Assembly: GCA_036273855.1 (NCBI GenBank)
Contig: DASUGU010000042.1
Coordinates: 62,001 to 126,000, forward strand
DNA: 64,000 bases
Direction of reading: 5' to 3'
Origin: DATEPR01 sp036273855
GTDB lineage: Bacteria > Actinomycetota > Actinomycetes > Mycobacteriales > Pseudonocardiaceae
In this document: one piece after another, positions 17,250 through 26,211 of the stretch
Position numbering within the stretch: position 1 is the first letter of the stretch
How the letters are laid out: the number at the start of each line of letters is the position of its first letter
The notes under the pieces: generated by a model
What the model saw: only the letters and a program-made list of their open reading frames with translations
Databases searched by the model: none
Told to the model about the DNA's origin: nothing
Made by a program: the position numbers and the translations under genes

Positions 17250-17958
17250 GCCACCACCGGCGACCGGTTCGACCTGGCGATGGCCTACTACGCCCGCCAC
17301 CTGCGCGGTACCACGGTTACGGCGGCCCGGCCGACATCGACGATCTGGACGACGAGCAGTACACGATGCTGCTCGACTGGGCGGCCGCTCTGGACGAGAG
17401 CCAGAGCACCGCCCACGGCTACTGGACGGCACCGGCGCGGGACATCGTCAGTGGGATGGCCGCCGGCCGGTTCTCCGCGAGGGCGATGGAACCGTTCGCC
17501 GGCCTGGTGCTCAGGGACGTGCCGCGCTACCTGGGCAAGAAGAACGACGCGCGGCGGATCCGGGCCAGGGACGAGGTGGCCGACACCATCCGCGGTCACC
17601 GGGCGTCGGTGGTGATCGCGCATTCGCTCGGGGTCGGTCGTGCCTACGAGGCGTTGTGGGCGCACCCGAGCTGCGGGTCGAGCTGCTGGTCACGGTGGGT
17701 TCGCCGTTGGCGACCCGGGGCATGGTCTACGACCGGCTGGTGCCCACACCGACGGTGGGTGTGCCGGCGCCTCGGCCGCCGACCGTCGCGCGGTGGGTCA
17801 ACCTCGCCGACCCCGGTGACGTGTGCGCCGTACCGTGCCCGCTGGGCAGGTGGTTCGACACCGAGGACGTCGAGGCGCCGATCGGCACGTTCGCGTTCCA
17901 CGACGCGACGAAGTATCTCGCCTGCCCGGCGATGGCGAAGATCCTGCTCGGCTGGGCG
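17250..17958 (+). pseudogene. Degraded alpha/beta-hydrolase (serine-peptidase-like) gene with two frameshifts
   Basis: Three reading frames together give one protein. DRFDLAMAYYARHLRG is read up to about 17310 in one frame. From there GGPADIDDLDDEQYTMLLDW...VVIAHSLGVGRAYEALWAHP runs in a second frame to about 17665. ELRVELLVTVGSPLATRG...WVNLADPGDVCAVPCPLG...FHDATKYLACPAMAKILLGW continues in a third. The nucleophile-type IAHSLG and the VTVGSPL / WVNLADPGD motifs match a hydrolase family common in actinobacteria. The N-terminus is missing and the end runs into the convergent amidase gene, so this is a decayed remnant. The strip 17120-17250 has no gene I can support. Confidence 0.75.
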
Positions 17959-18579
17959 TCACCCGCCGATCAGCCGCAGGGCGGTGTCGAGCGACAGGAC
18001 ATCGGCGTACTTCGCTTCCAGGTCAAGGAGATTCGCGGACTGGATGCGATCGTCACGGTCACCGCAGGCGTCGGCGACCACGAGCGGCCGGAAGCCGTGT
18101 TGCAGTGCGTCGGTGGCGCTGGCCCGGACGCAGCCGCTGGTGGTGAGACCGCAGATGAACAGCGTATCGACACCGGACGCGGTGAGCGTGGCCGCCAGGG
18201 ACGTGCCGTGGAAGGCGCTGGCGTACTGCTTCGTCACCACCGTCTCCCCCGGCGCCGGCCGGGGATCGGCCGGGAAGTCGCCCAGCGGGCCGCCCTCCTC
18301 GAACACCTTCAGCGACGGGATCTTCCGCATGAACAGGCCGCCGTCCGCACCGCCGGGCTGGTAGCTCACCCTGGTGAACACCACCGGCAGGCCGGCCGCG
18401 CGGCCCGCCGCCACCAGCCGGGCAGCGGCGGCGACGGCGGCCTCCACGGGTGCGCGCAGCGGCGAACCGTCCACCAGGTACGCCTGTACGACGTCCACGG
18501 CGAGCACGGCGGCCTGGCGGCCGACGCCGAGCCGGCCGCCGAAACCGGAATCCCGGTAGTCGGCGGCCAGATCGGTCAT
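17959..18579 (-). CDS. Isochorismatase-family cysteine hydrolase (N-carbamoylsarcosine amidase-like)
   Basis: Amidohydrolase of 206 residues with the family's Asp-Lys-Cys triad: AVLAVDVVQAYL, TVVTKQYASAF and LTTSGCVRASATDAL. The GCVRASA sequence is the pattern seen in N-carbamoylsarcosine amidases and related ureido-acid hydrolases. Start ATG 18579 overlaps the stop of the hydantoinase B gene (ATGA), so it is the last gene of a five-gene operon read right to left. With the hydantoinase-like genes upstream, a role in hydrolysing a carbamoyl or amide intermediate is plausible, but the substrate is inferred only from neighbours. Confidence 0.87.
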   Translation of the reverse strand: MTDLAADYRDSGFGGRLGVGRQAAVLAVDVVQAYLVDGSPLRAPVEAAVAAAARLVAAGRAAGLPVVFTRVSYQPGGADGGLFMRKIPSLKVFEEGGPLGDFPADPRPAPGETVVTKQYASAFHGTSLAATLTASGVDTLFICGLTTSGCVRASATDALQHGFRPLVVADACGDRDDRIQSANLLDLEAKYADVLSLDTALRLIGG

Positions 18580-20465
18580 GCGCGGACCGCCTTGCGCACG
18601 TCGATCGGCGGTTTCGGTGCCGGCAGGCCGGTTTCCGCCTCGCACCTGGCCAGGATCTCGGACAGTTCCGGTCCCATGTCGAACACGGCCACCTCACCGC
18701 GTTCGGCGGCCAGCCGGGCGCGCAGGTCGGCGGTGGCCGACTCGTCAACGTCACCGGTTTCGGTACACACCACGCCATAGCCGGCAGCCGCGCCGGCGAC
18801 CGTCACCAGGCCGCGGACCACTTCCAGGCCGACCAGCGCCGGGTCACGGCTCAGCGGGTCGCCCCAGCCACCGCCGCCCCACGTGACGAAGTGCAGCACG
18901 TCACCCGGCCCGACCGGCACGTCGTGGCACTTGCTGGGCAGCACCTCACGGTGGCCGGACGCCCGCTCGATCCATTTGGCGCCGCGCGCGCCCGGCTTGC
19001 CGCCGTTCACGCCCCACGGGTAGGTGAGCCAGCGGTCGTCGTGGATGGCGATCGTGCCCGGCTGTTCGAAGTAGTACGCCACGTCGACGCCGTTGCCGCC
19101 CCGGTGCAGCCCGGCGCCGCCGGAGTCGGCGATCGTCGCCCATCGTTCGATCCGAAGTGGATAGTAGGATTCCATGTATTCGCAAGGGATATTGACGAAC
19201 GATGGCCACAGCGAGTGGCCGTCCGGGCCGTCGCCGATCGGCCGGCCGGGGATGCCGCCGAAGCCGATCGAGTAGAGCTGGAACCACTCCCCCTCGCGCG
19301 GGCCGTCGGTGTAGTGCCCGGAGTACATGAAGTGCGGCGACGACGAGAAACCGGCCGCGTTGAGGATCTCCGGGTTCTTCTGCCCGAGCAGGCCACCGAA
19401 CAGGTCGAACACCCGCCCGATGCCGTGGTTGCGGCCGTTCAGCGCGGCCGGGAATCTCGGTTTCCAGAACGAGTCGTCCGGGATCGTCACGTCGATCAGC
19501 GGGTAGAACCCGTCGTTCCACAGGATCTGCGGGTCTGCGACGGTGATCACGTAGATGCCGAAGAACATCCGGACCAGGTTCTCGTTGATGAAGTAGTTCA
19601 CCGGCCCGTACGCCTGCGGTGCCGCCTCACTGAAGTCCAGGTGCACCTTCTCGCCGTGCCGGGTGAGCTTCATGGTCAGCTTGTACGGTCCGTAGCCGCA
19701 GCCGTCGTCGCACACGTAGTCGCTGAACGACAGTGTCTCGCCGTCGGTGAACAGCATGGCGAGCAGTACCTTCATCGCCTGGTAGCTGCGGTCCAGCAAC
19801 GCGTCCAGCGCGGACAGGTACACGTCGACGCCGAACCGGTCGCACAGCTCGGTCACCCGCCGGGCGGCCGTGGTGCACGCGGCCACCAGGCCGTTGAGGT
19901 CGGCCCGGTTCCACTCCGGCATCCGCACCTGGTTGAGGATGATGCCCAGCGCGACGTCGTTGAGCGTGCCGCCGTCGTAGAGTTTGAAGGGCGGGATGAC
20001 CACGCCCTCCTCGTAGATCGTGTGCGCGTCGGCCGGCATCGAGCACGGCGTCTTGCCGCCGACGTCGGACATGTGGCCGAACATCGACGACCAGCCGACC
20101 ACCCGGCCGTGGTAGTAGATCGGGACGACGAGCAGCCAGTCGTTGGCGTGGCTGATCGCGGCGCCGCACGCGTACGGGTCGGACGTGAGCAGGATGTCGC
20201 CCTCGCCGATGGTGCCGGCGAAGTTGTCCAGGAAGTCCGGCACGGACAGGCCGAACTGGCCGACGACCATCTTGCCGCTCGGGTCGGCGATCAGCGGGAA
20301 CTCGTCGTGCTGCTCCCGGATGCCCGGCGACAGGGCGGTGCGGAAGAGCACCTCGTCCATCTCGTAGCGCGCGTTGCGCAGCGCGTTCTCGATGATGTCC
20401 AGGGTGACCGGGTCGACGTCGACCTTCGCCACCGGTTCGGTCGTGGTCTGCAGGATCTCGGCCAT
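18576..20465 (-). CDS. hyuB: Hydantoinase B / 5-oxoprolinase subunit B
   Basis: Large subunit of an ATP-dependent hydantoinase/oxoprolinase or acetone-carboxylase-type enzyme, 629 residues. Typical features are an N-terminal VDPVTLDIIENALRNARYEMDEVL, SPGIREQHDEFP, the SHANDWLL region and the C-terminal WGGGGWGDPLSRDP. In known systems it works with HyuA to open cyclic amides such as N-methylhydantoin or 5-oxoproline. Start ATG 20465 overlaps the stop of hyuA, which supports a stoichiometric complex. Close relatives also carboxylate ketones (AcxA/B), so the reaction cannot be fixed from sequence. Confidence 0.9.
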   Translation of the reverse strand: MAEILQTTTEPVAKVDVDPVTLDIIENALRNARYEMDEVLFRTALSPGIREQHDEFPLIADPSGKMVVGQFGLSVPDFLDNFAGTIGEGDILLTSDPYACGAAISHANDWLLVVPIYYHGRVVGWSSMFGHMSDVGGKTPCSMPADAHTIYEEGVVIPPFKLYDGGTLNDVALGIILNQVRMPEWNRADLNGLVAACTTAARRVTELCDRFGVDVYLSALDALLDRSYQAMKVLLAMLFTDGETLSFSDYVCDDGCGYGPYKLTMKLTRHGEKVHLDFSEAAPQAYGPVNYFINENLVRMFFGIYVITVADPQILWNDGFYPLIDVTIPDDSFWKPRFPAALNGRNHGIGRVFDLFGGLLGQKNPEILNAAGFSSSPHFMYSGHYTDGPREGEWFQLYSIGFGGIPGRPIGDGPDGHSLWPSFVNIPCEYMESYYPLRIERWATIADSGGAGLHRGGNGVDVAYYFEQPGTIAIHDDRWLTYPWGVNGGKPGARGAKWIERASGHREVLPSKCHDVPVGPGDVLHFVTWGGGGWGDPLSRDPALVGLEVVRGLVTVAGAAAGYGVVCTETGDVDESATADLRARLAAERGEVAVFDMGPELSEILARCEAETGLPAPKPPIDVRKAVRA

Positions 20466-22525
20466 CAGTCCTCCACGGGGCGGATCAGGATGCTGCCGCT
20501 GGGATGCACGGTCGCGGCGTGACCGGAGAGCACGAGGGTGGTGGAGTCCATCTCGACCACGATCGCCGGGCCGGGGACGACGTTCCCGGCGAGCAGCTTG
20601 TCCCGGTCGTAGATGGCGGCGGACACGAACCGCCCGTCCATCCAGACCTCGGTCTCGCGCAGCAGCGCCTGGCTCGGGTCGGCAGGGCCGTCGTCCAGGG
20701 TGCGCCAGGCGACCTCCGGCCTCGGTCCGCTGACCGTGACGCGCAGGTTGATCACCTCGCGCTCGTTGGTGAGCAGGAACGAGAACAGCCGCTTGTGCTC
20801 CGCGTCGAACGCGGCGCCCAACTCGGCGACCAGGTCGCCGCCGTCGAGCATGTCGGCGGTGAGCTCGATCGGGATCTCGAAACCCTGGCCGTGGTAGCGC
20901 AGGTCGACCTGGTAGCGCGTGCTCTGCCGCTCCCGCGGTACGCCCTCCCTGGCCAGTCGCTCGCCCGCGGTGGCGGCCAGGTCGGCCAGTACCGAGCGCA
21001 GTTCCGCGTCGGCCAGCTCGGCGAACGCCCGCACCATGGTCCTGGCGCTCTCGTCGCGCAGGCACGTGGTGGCGTCGCCGTAGGCGCACAGCACACCGGG
21101 CGACGGCGGCACGATCACCGGCCACGACCCGGTCAGCCTGCCCAGCGCGTTGGCGTGCAGCGGACCGGCGCCGCCGAACGACACCAGCGCGAAGTCGCGC
21201 GGGTCGAACCCCTGCTGGACGCTGACCAGCCGCAGCGCGCCGAACATGTTCTCGTTGACGATGTCGACGATCCCGGCGGCGGCCGCCTCGACCGACGGCA
21301 GGCCCATCGCCTCGGCGATCGTGGCCACGGCCTTGCGGCTGGCCTCGACGTCCAGCGCGATCTCGCCGCCGGCCAGTTCACTGGGCAGGTAGCCGAGCAC
21401 GACGTTGGCGTCGGTGACGGTCGGGTCGGTGCCGCCCGTCCCGTACGCGGCCGGGCCGGGCACCGCGCCCGCCGACTGCGGCCCGACCCGCAGCGCCTTG
21501 GTGAGTTCGGGCACGTGGGCGATCGAACCGCCGCCCGCACCCACGGTCCGCACGTCGACGCTGGTGGCCCGCACCGCGAGGTCGCCGACCTTCGTCTCGC
21601 GGCCGATCCTCGGCTGGCCGCCCAGCACCAGGGCCACGTCGGTGGACGTGCCGCCCATGTCGAACGTGAGGAAGTCGGCGTACCCGGTCTGCTCGGCGAA
21701 CCACGCGGCACCGGTGACCCCGCCGGCCGGGCCGGACAGCAGCAGCGACACCGGGTCCGCCGCCGCCTTGCCGGCCTGCATCAGGCCGCCGTCACTGCGC
21801 AGAATGGACAGTGGCGCCTGGATACCGTTGTCCCGCAACGACTTGTCCAGGTTGGACACGTAGCGCGCGACTTCCGGTTGGACGTAGCTGTTGGCCACCG
21901 TGGTGACCGTGCGCTCGTACTCGCGCATCTCCGGCAGCACGTGGCTGGACAGCGACACCGGGATGCCGGGCAGTTCCTCGGCGGCCAGCGCGGCGACGGC
22001 CAGTTCGTGCGCGTCGTCGGCGTAGGAGTTGATCAGCGAGATCGTCAGGGCCTCGATGCCGGCGCCGGCCAGCTTGCGCAGCGCCGACCTGGCCTGCTGC
22101 TCGTCCACCGGCGCCACCTCGGAGCCGTCGGCGGCGATCCGGCCCCGCACCTCGACGGTGTGCTCCAGTTTGGCCAGCGGTTCGGGCTTGGGCCAGATGA
22201 TCCAGCCGGCCAGCCCGCCGGGCACGTAGGACCGGGCGATCTGCAGCACCTGCCCGAAGCCGGTGGTGGTCACCAGGCCGACGCGGGCGCCCTTGCCCTG
22301 CAGGATCGCGTTGGTGGCGACGGTGGTGCCGTGCAGCACCTGGCCCACCTCGGCGAGTTCGATCCCGGCGTCCCGGCACACCTTGCGGATGCCGTTGAGC
22401 ACGCCGATCGACTGGTCGCTCGGGGTGGACGGGGTTTTGGCGCGGTAGGTGGTTCCGGTGTCCTCCGCGAGCAGGAGCACGTCGGTGAACGTGCCTCCCA
22501 CGTCGACACCGAGGCGGTATCGCAT
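20465..22525 (-). CDS. hyuA: Hydantoinase A / 5-oxoprolinase subunit A
   Basis: ATP-binding subunit, 686 residues, of the ASKHA-like fold. It starts with the phosphate-binding loop RLGVDVGGTFTDVLLL, has HGTTVATNAIL and TTTGFGQVLQIARS in the N-terminal domain, then the second phosphate motif FDMGGTSTDVALV and SVQQGFDPRDFALVSFGGAGP. These match HyuA of N-methylhydantoinase and AcxA of acetone carboxylase. ATG 22525 follows a strong GGGAGGCAGC site. With hyuB, the CoA-transferase and the amidase it forms one operon that the GntR gene at 23760 probably controls. Confidence 0.91.
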   Translation of the reverse strand: MRYRLGVDVGGTFTDVLLLAEDTGTTYRAKTPSTPSDQSIGVLNGIRKVCRDAGIELAEVGQVLHGTTVATNAILQGKGARVGLVTTTGFGQVLQIARSYVPGGLAGWIIWPKPEPLAKLEHTVEVRGRIAADGSEVAPVDEQQARSALRKLAGAGIEALTISLINSYADDAHELAVAALAAEELPGIPVSLSSHVLPEMREYERTVTTVANSYVQPEVARYVSNLDKSLRDNGIQAPLSILRSDGGLMQAGKAAADPVSLLLSGPAGGVTGAAWFAEQTGYADFLTFDMGGTSTDVALVLGGQPRIGRETKVGDLAVRATSVDVRTVGAGGGSIAHVPELTKALRVGPQSAGAVPGPAAYGTGGTDPTVTDANVVLGYLPSELAGGEIALDVEASRKAVATIAEAMGLPSVEAAAAGIVDIVNENMFGALRLVSVQQGFDPRDFALVSFGGAGPLHANALGRLTGSWPVIVPPSPGVLCAYGDATTCLRDESARTMVRAFAELADAELRSVLADLAATAGERLAREGVPRERQSTRYQVDLRYHGQGFEIPIELTADMLDGGDLVAELGAAFDAEHKRLFSFLLTNEREVINLRVTVSGPRPEVAWRTLDDGPADPSQALLRETEVWMDGRFVSAAIYDRDKLLAGNVVPGPAIVVEMDSTTLVLSGHAATVHPSGSILIRPVED

Positions 22526-22554
22526 GCTGCCTCCCTGGGAAGGGGTGAGCGCCG

Positions 22555-23754
22555 TCAGATGACGCCGCGCTCGGCCAGTGCGGCCATGTCGTGCTCGTTG
22601 ATGCCCAGCAGGCCGCCATAGACGTCGGCGTTGTGCTCGCCGAGCGTCGGGCCGACGTGGCTGACCCGACCCGGTGTGTCGCTCAGTTGGGGAAACACGT
22701 TGTGCATCGGCAGTTCGCCGAAGTCTGGGTGGACGAGGCGGACGATCGCCTCCCTGGCCTTGAAGTGCGGGTCGGCGAACATGTCCCGCGCGGTGTAGAT
22801 CCGCCCGGCGGGGACGCCCGCGTCGTGCAGCAGCGCCAGCAGGTCGTCGGTGGCGATGCCTGCGGTCCAGTCGGCGATCAGGTCGTCCAGTTCGGTCATG
22901 TTGACGCCGCGCGAGGCGTGCGACGAGTACCGCTCGTCGGCGGCCAGTTCCGGGCGGCCCATCGCGCCGGCCAGCCGGCCGAACACGGTGTCCTGGTTGG
23001 CCGCGATCAGCACCATCTCGCCGCCCTGCGTGGGATAGACGTTGCTGGGCGCCACGTTCGGCAGCACGGAACCGGTGCGCTCGCGCTGGTAGCCGCCGAT
23101 CTCCCACTCCGGCAGCAGCGACTCCATCATGCCCAGCACGGCCTCGTAGATCGCCGAGTCGACGACCTGGCCGCGGCCGGCGCTCGCGCGGTGGTGGATC
23201 GCGACGAGGGCGCCGACGGTGGCGAACACGGCGGCCAGCGAGTCGCCAAGCGAGATACCGGCGCGGGTCGGCGGGTTGGTCGGATCGCCCATGACGTAAC
23301 GGATTCCGCCCATCGCCTCGCCGACCGAGCCGAAGCCGGCGCGGGACGCGTACGGCCCGGTCTGGCCGTACCCGGTGACGCGGACCAGGACCAGGCCGGG
23401 GTTGGTCGCCGACAGCTGGTCGTAGCCCATCCCCCAGCGTTCCAGGGTGCCCGGCCGGAAGTTCTCCACGACGATGTCGGCCCGGTCGATGATGCGCCGG
23501 GCAAGGTCCTGGCCCTCCGGGCCGCGCAGGTCGCACGTGACCGACTTCTTGTTGCGCGCCACCACCGGCCACCACAGCGACTTGCCGTGCGGCTTCTCCC
23601 GGCCCCACTGGCGCATCGGGTCGCCCTTGCCGGGCGCCTCCAGCTTGATCACCTCGGCGCCGAAGTCGCCGAGCAACTGCCCGCAGAACGGTCCGGCCAG
23701 CAGTTGGCCCATCTCGACGACCCGCAGGTCGGCCAGCGGTCCGGCAGATGGCAT
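22555..23754 (-). CDS. CaiB/BaiF (family III) CoA-transferase
   Basis: Transfers CoA between carboxylic acids. The 399-residue protein carries the family opening LADLRVVEMGQLLAGPFCGQ, FGAEVIKLE, NKKSVTCDL and the catalytic aspartate region GQVVDSAIYEAVLGM. Start ATG 23754 is preceded by GAGGTAGA. It lies 5 bases downstream of the GntR gene stop and 29 bases upstream of hyuA, within the operon. Pairing with an HMG-CoA-lyase-like enzyme on the other strand suggests activation of a hydroxy-dicarboxylate to its CoA thioester before cleavage, but this is inference. Confidence 0.9.
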   Translation of the reverse strand: MPSAGPLADLRVVEMGQLLAGPFCGQLLGDFGAEVIKLEAPGKGDPMRQWGREKPHGKSLWWPVVARNKKSVTCDLRGPEGQDLARRIIDRADIVVENFRPGTLERWGMGYDQLSATNPGLVLVRVTGYGQTGPYASRAGFGSVGEAMGGIRYVMGDPTNPPTRAGISLGDSLAAVFATVGALVAIHHRASAGRGQVVDSAIYEAVLGMMESLLPEWEIGGYQRERTGSVLPNVAPSNVYPTQGGEMVLIAANQDTVFGRLAGAMGRPELAADERYSSHASRGVNMTELDDLIADWTAGIATDDLLALLHDAGVPAGRIYTARDMFADPHFKAREAIVRLVHPDFGELPMHNVFPQLSDTPGRVSHVGPTLGEHNADVYGGLLGINEHDMAALAERGVI

Positions 23755-23759
23755 CGGCT

Positions 23760-24419
23760 CTACCTCGTTTCCGTTTCGTCGGCCGCCGCCCGCAGCAGGA
23801 CGGCCTTGGCGGCGAGCACGTGCGACCGCATCACCGACTGCGCCCACAGGCCGTCACCGGCCCGCAGGGCGGCGACCAGTTCGCGGTGGTGGGCGCAGCT
23901 ACGGGCCAGGTCGGCGGCCGAGTACCGGTGGAAGGTGCGCACCACGAGGGGCAGCTGGACGACGGCGTTGAGCATGGTGACCAGGCGGGTGCTCGCGGCG
24001 GCCGCCCGGACCAGGCCGTGGAACTCGGCGTTCAGCTCGGTGACCCGGTCCAGATCCTGCGTGGCGCCGGGGCCCGCGGCCTCGTCCATCAGGTCGCACA
24101 CCTCGGTCATGCGGTCCAGGTCCTTGGGTTCGATCCGGCCGGCCGCGCGTTCCGCCGCGAACGCCTCCAGCATGGCGCGCAGGTCGTAGATCTCCTCCAG
24201 ATCGGCGGCCGTCCACGCGGTGACCCGGGCGCCGCGGTGCGGCAGGACCTCTACCAGGCCCTCCATCTCGAGCTGGCGCAGCGCCTCGCGGACCGGGGTG
24301 CGGCTGGTCTCGGTGAGCTCGGCCAGTTCGGCTTCGCCGAGGCGCTCACCGGGCTCGTGGCGACCGGTGAGGATGCCGTCCCTGATCAGGGTGTAGGCGT
24401 GGTCGACAGCTCGGACCAC
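23760..24419 (-). CDS. GntR family regulator, FadR subfamily
   Basis: Transcriptional regulator of 219 residues: winged helix at residues 5-70 (ETSRTPVREALRQLEMEGLVEVLPHRGARV) and an all-helical FCD effector domain with the metal-type residues in DLEEIYDLRAMLE, ELNAEFHGLV and HHRELVAAL. I prefer GTG 24419 over an in-frame codon at 24446 because GGAGGTGCCCG stands directly before it. As first gene of the leftward operon, divergent from the HMG-CoA-lyase gene, it most likely represses both transcripts through the two TTGCA-N2-CAA sites. Confidence 0.9.
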   Translation of the reverse strand: MVRAVDHAYTLIRDGILTGRHEPGERLGEAELAELTETSRTPVREALRQLEMEGLVEVLPHRGARVTAWTAADLEEIYDLRAMLEAFAAERAAGRIEPKDLDRMTEVCDLMDEAAGPGATQDLDRVTELNAEFHGLVRAAAASTRLVTMLNAVVQLPLVVRTFHRYSAADLARSCAHHRELVAALRAGDGLWAQSVMRSHVLAAKAVLLRAAADETETR

Positions 24420-24438
24420 CGGGCACCTCCGAACGCTT

Positions 24439-24524
24439 GATTGCACGCAATCTAGCGAGATGGTCCACTTGACACAAGAGTTACCGCAGGTGAAGTCTGG
24501 ACTGACGCCGAGCTTGCATACAAG
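24439..24524. promoter_or_regulatory. Two FadR/GntR-type operator sites between divergent operons
   Basis: GATTGCACGCAATC (24439-24452, perfect 6-bp arms) and CTTGCATACAAG (24513-24524) share a TTGCA-N2-CAA core (TTGCACGCAA and TTGCATACAA). The first is just upstream of the ribosome-binding site of the GntR gene, the second directly upstream of the GGAGG site of the lyase gene. Palindromes of this size are typical for FadR-group GntR proteins. Binding is inferred from position. Confidence 0.75.
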
Positions 24525-24535
24525 TGGAGGATCTG

Positions 24536-25429
24536 GTGGCTCAGGTCGGCATCGTCGAGGTGGCCCCGAGGGACGGGCTGCAGAACGAGGACGCGCTGCT
24601 GTCGGTCGAGGACAGGATCGGGCTGATCGAGCGGGCCGTGGCCGCCGGTCTGCGCCGGATCGAGGCGGTCAGCTTCGTCAACCCGAAACGGGTGCCGCAG
24701 ATGGCGGGCGCCGAGGAGGTCATGGCAGGCGTGCCGCGGGCCGCCGGAGTCTCCTACGCCGGGCTGGTGCTCAACCAGCGGGGCCTGGACCGCGCGCTGG
24801 CCGCCGGTGTGGACGAGATCAACGTCGTCGTGGTGGCGACGGACGAGTTCAGCAGGCGCAACCAGGGCTGCACGGTCGACGAGGGCGTGCTGGCGTGGCA
24901 GCGGATCGCGGCCGACGCGCGGGCCGCCGGCGTGTTCGCCAGTGTCACGGTGGCGGCGGCGTTCGGGTGCCCGTTCGAGGGTGAGGTGCCGGCGGACCGG
25001 GTGCTGGAGCTGGTGCGGCGGGTCGCGGCGGCCGGTCCGGACGAGATCGCGCTGGCCGACACCATCGGCGTCGGCGTGCCGGCCCAGGTACGCACCCTGC
25101 TGACCGGTGCCGCGGCCGCCGCGCCCGGCGTGCCGCTGCGCTGCCACTTCCACAACACGCGCAACACCGGCTACGCCAACGCCAGTGCCGCGCTGGAGTG
25201 CGGCGTGGCGGCGCTGGACGCCAGCATCGGCGGTGTCGGCGGCTGCCCGTTCGCCCCGGCCGCCACCGGCAACATCGCCACCGAGGACCTGCTCTACACC
25301 CTGGACCGCAGCGACGTCACCACCGGCGCCCAGCTGACCCAGGTGATCGACACGGCGGCCTGGCTGGCCGGCAAACTGGGCAAGCCCACCCCGGCCCTGC
25401 TGGGCAGGGCGGGCCCGTTCCCCGGCTGA
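24536..25429 (+). CDS. Hydroxymethylglutaryl-CoA lyase-like enzyme
   Basis: TIM-barrel aldolase of the DRE-TIM family, 297 residues, that cleaves 3-hydroxy-3-methylglutaryl-CoA or a related hydroxyacyl-CoA. Motifs seen: VEVAPRDGLQNED near the N-terminus, FVNPKRVPQMAG, the metal-binding HFHNTRNTGYAN, and the active-site loop GGVGGCPFAPAATGN with the catalytic cysteine. GTG 24536 has GGAGG five bases upstream; a GTG at 24524 falls inside the operator and is unlikely. Adjacent to a CoA-transferase operon it could form part of a leucine or branched-acid breakdown route, or a citramalate-type route. Its stop abuts the convergent SDR stop. Confidence 0.9.
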   Translation: MAQVGIVEVAPRDGLQNEDALLSVEDRIGLIERAVAAGLRRIEAVSFVNPKRVPQMAGAEEVMAGVPRAAGVSYAGLVLNQRGLDRALAAGVDEINVVVVATDEFSRRNQGCTVDEGVLAWQRIAADARAAGVFASVTVAAAFGCPFEGEVPADRVLELVRRVAAAGPDEIALADTIGVGVPAQVRTLLTGAAAAAPGVPLRCHFHNTRNTGYANASAALECGVAALDASIGGVGGCPFAPAATGNIATEDLLYTLDRSDVTTGAQLTQVIDTAAWLAGKLGKPTPALLGRAGPFPG

Positions 25430-26149
25430 TCACCCGGTCGACACCAACCGGGCGCCGCCGTCGGTCTCGATGATCGTGCCGGTGAGGTTCGGGTTGGTCG
25501 CGGCCGTGACGACGACGTCGGCGACGTCGTCCGCCGTGGCGATGCGCCGGGCCGGCAGTGCCTGGGCGGCACCGGCGAAGTAGGCGCGGCGGGCCGGTTC
25601 CGGGACGCCGGACCACCACGGGGTGTCCACCACGCCGGGTGACACGCCGTTGACCCTGATCGGCGCCAGCTCGACGGCCAGCGGTCGCACCATCGCCTCG
25701 ACCGCGCCGTTGATCGCGGCGATGCCCGCCGTGCCCGGCATGCCGGCGCGGGCGGTGATCGCGCCGAGCAGGGTGATCGATCCCGTCGGCGGGATGTGCG
25801 GCAGCACGGCCTGGATCGTCGTGATGTGACCCCAGAACTTGGCGTCGAACGCACGGCGGAGCACGGCGAGGTCCAGTTCGGCGATCGGGCCGGGCCCGTC
25901 GCTGCCGCTGAGCGTGACGACCAGCCAGTCGACGGTGCCGATCTCGTCGGCGACGGCGGCGATCGCGTCCCGGTCGGCACCGTCGGCGCGGTGGCCGACC
26001 AGCTTCGGGTCCGATTCGGCGACCGCGGCCAGCCGTTGCCCGGTGCGGCCGACGACGTGGACGCGGGCGCCCCGGTCGTACAGGCGGCGCGCGGTGGCCA
26101 GTCCGATGCCCGACGTTCCGCCGACGACCAGGGCGGTGCGCTCGCTCAT
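25430..26149 (-). CDS. SDR-family protein with Ile-x-x-x-Asn at the catalytic Tyr-Lys position
   Basis: Short-chain dehydrogenase-like protein of 239 residues. It has a canonical cofactor loop VVGGTSGIGLA and a C-terminal VELAPIRVNGVSPGVVDTPWW, but the active site reads IAAIN where YxxxK is expected, as in the SDR gene at 13797. It is therefore probably not a conventional dehydrogenase, or uses different residues. ATG 26149 has a perfect AGGAGGAGATC upstream. It is divergent from the TetR gene at 26212, with a 24-bp inverted repeat between them, so it is the likely target of that regulator. Confidence 0.88.
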   Translation of the reverse strand: MSERTALVVGGTSGIGLATARRLYDRGARVHVVGRTGQRLAAVAESDPKLVGHRADGADRDAIAAVADEIGTVDWLVVTLSGSDGPGPIAELDLAVLRRAFDAKFWGHITTIQAVLPHIPPTGSITLLGAITARAGMPGTAGIAAINGAVEAMVRPLAVELAPIRVNGVSPGVVDTPWWSGVPEPARRAYFAGAAQALPARRIATADDVADVVVTAATNPNLTGTIIETDGGARLVSTG

Positions 26150-26166
26150 GATGATCTCCTCCTATT

Positions 26167-26190
26167 TCGAGCCGATACGTCTCGGTTCGA
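26167..26190. promoter_or_regulatory. Probable TetR operator
   Basis: Inverted repeat TCGAGCCGA-N6-TCGGTTCGA, with 8 of 9 arm positions complementary, in the 62-bp gap between the divergent SDR and TetR genes. It is placed where it would overlap both promoters. The link to the adjacent TetR protein is inferred from position only. Confidence 0.65.
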
Positions 26191-26211
26191 TTTACGCTAG
26201 CATGGGCACCG

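Noticed and set aside
14645..17257. 870-residue open frame on the minus strand
   Set aside because: Antisense shadow of the MFS, dienelactone hydrolase and hypothetical genes; low-complexity Arg/His/Pro translation with no domain.
17117..17258. Short minus-strand open end reading ...QPFYLSLVRLDV...
   Set aside because: Looks protein-like but no start, no family recognised and no continuation upstream; left as unsupported remnant.
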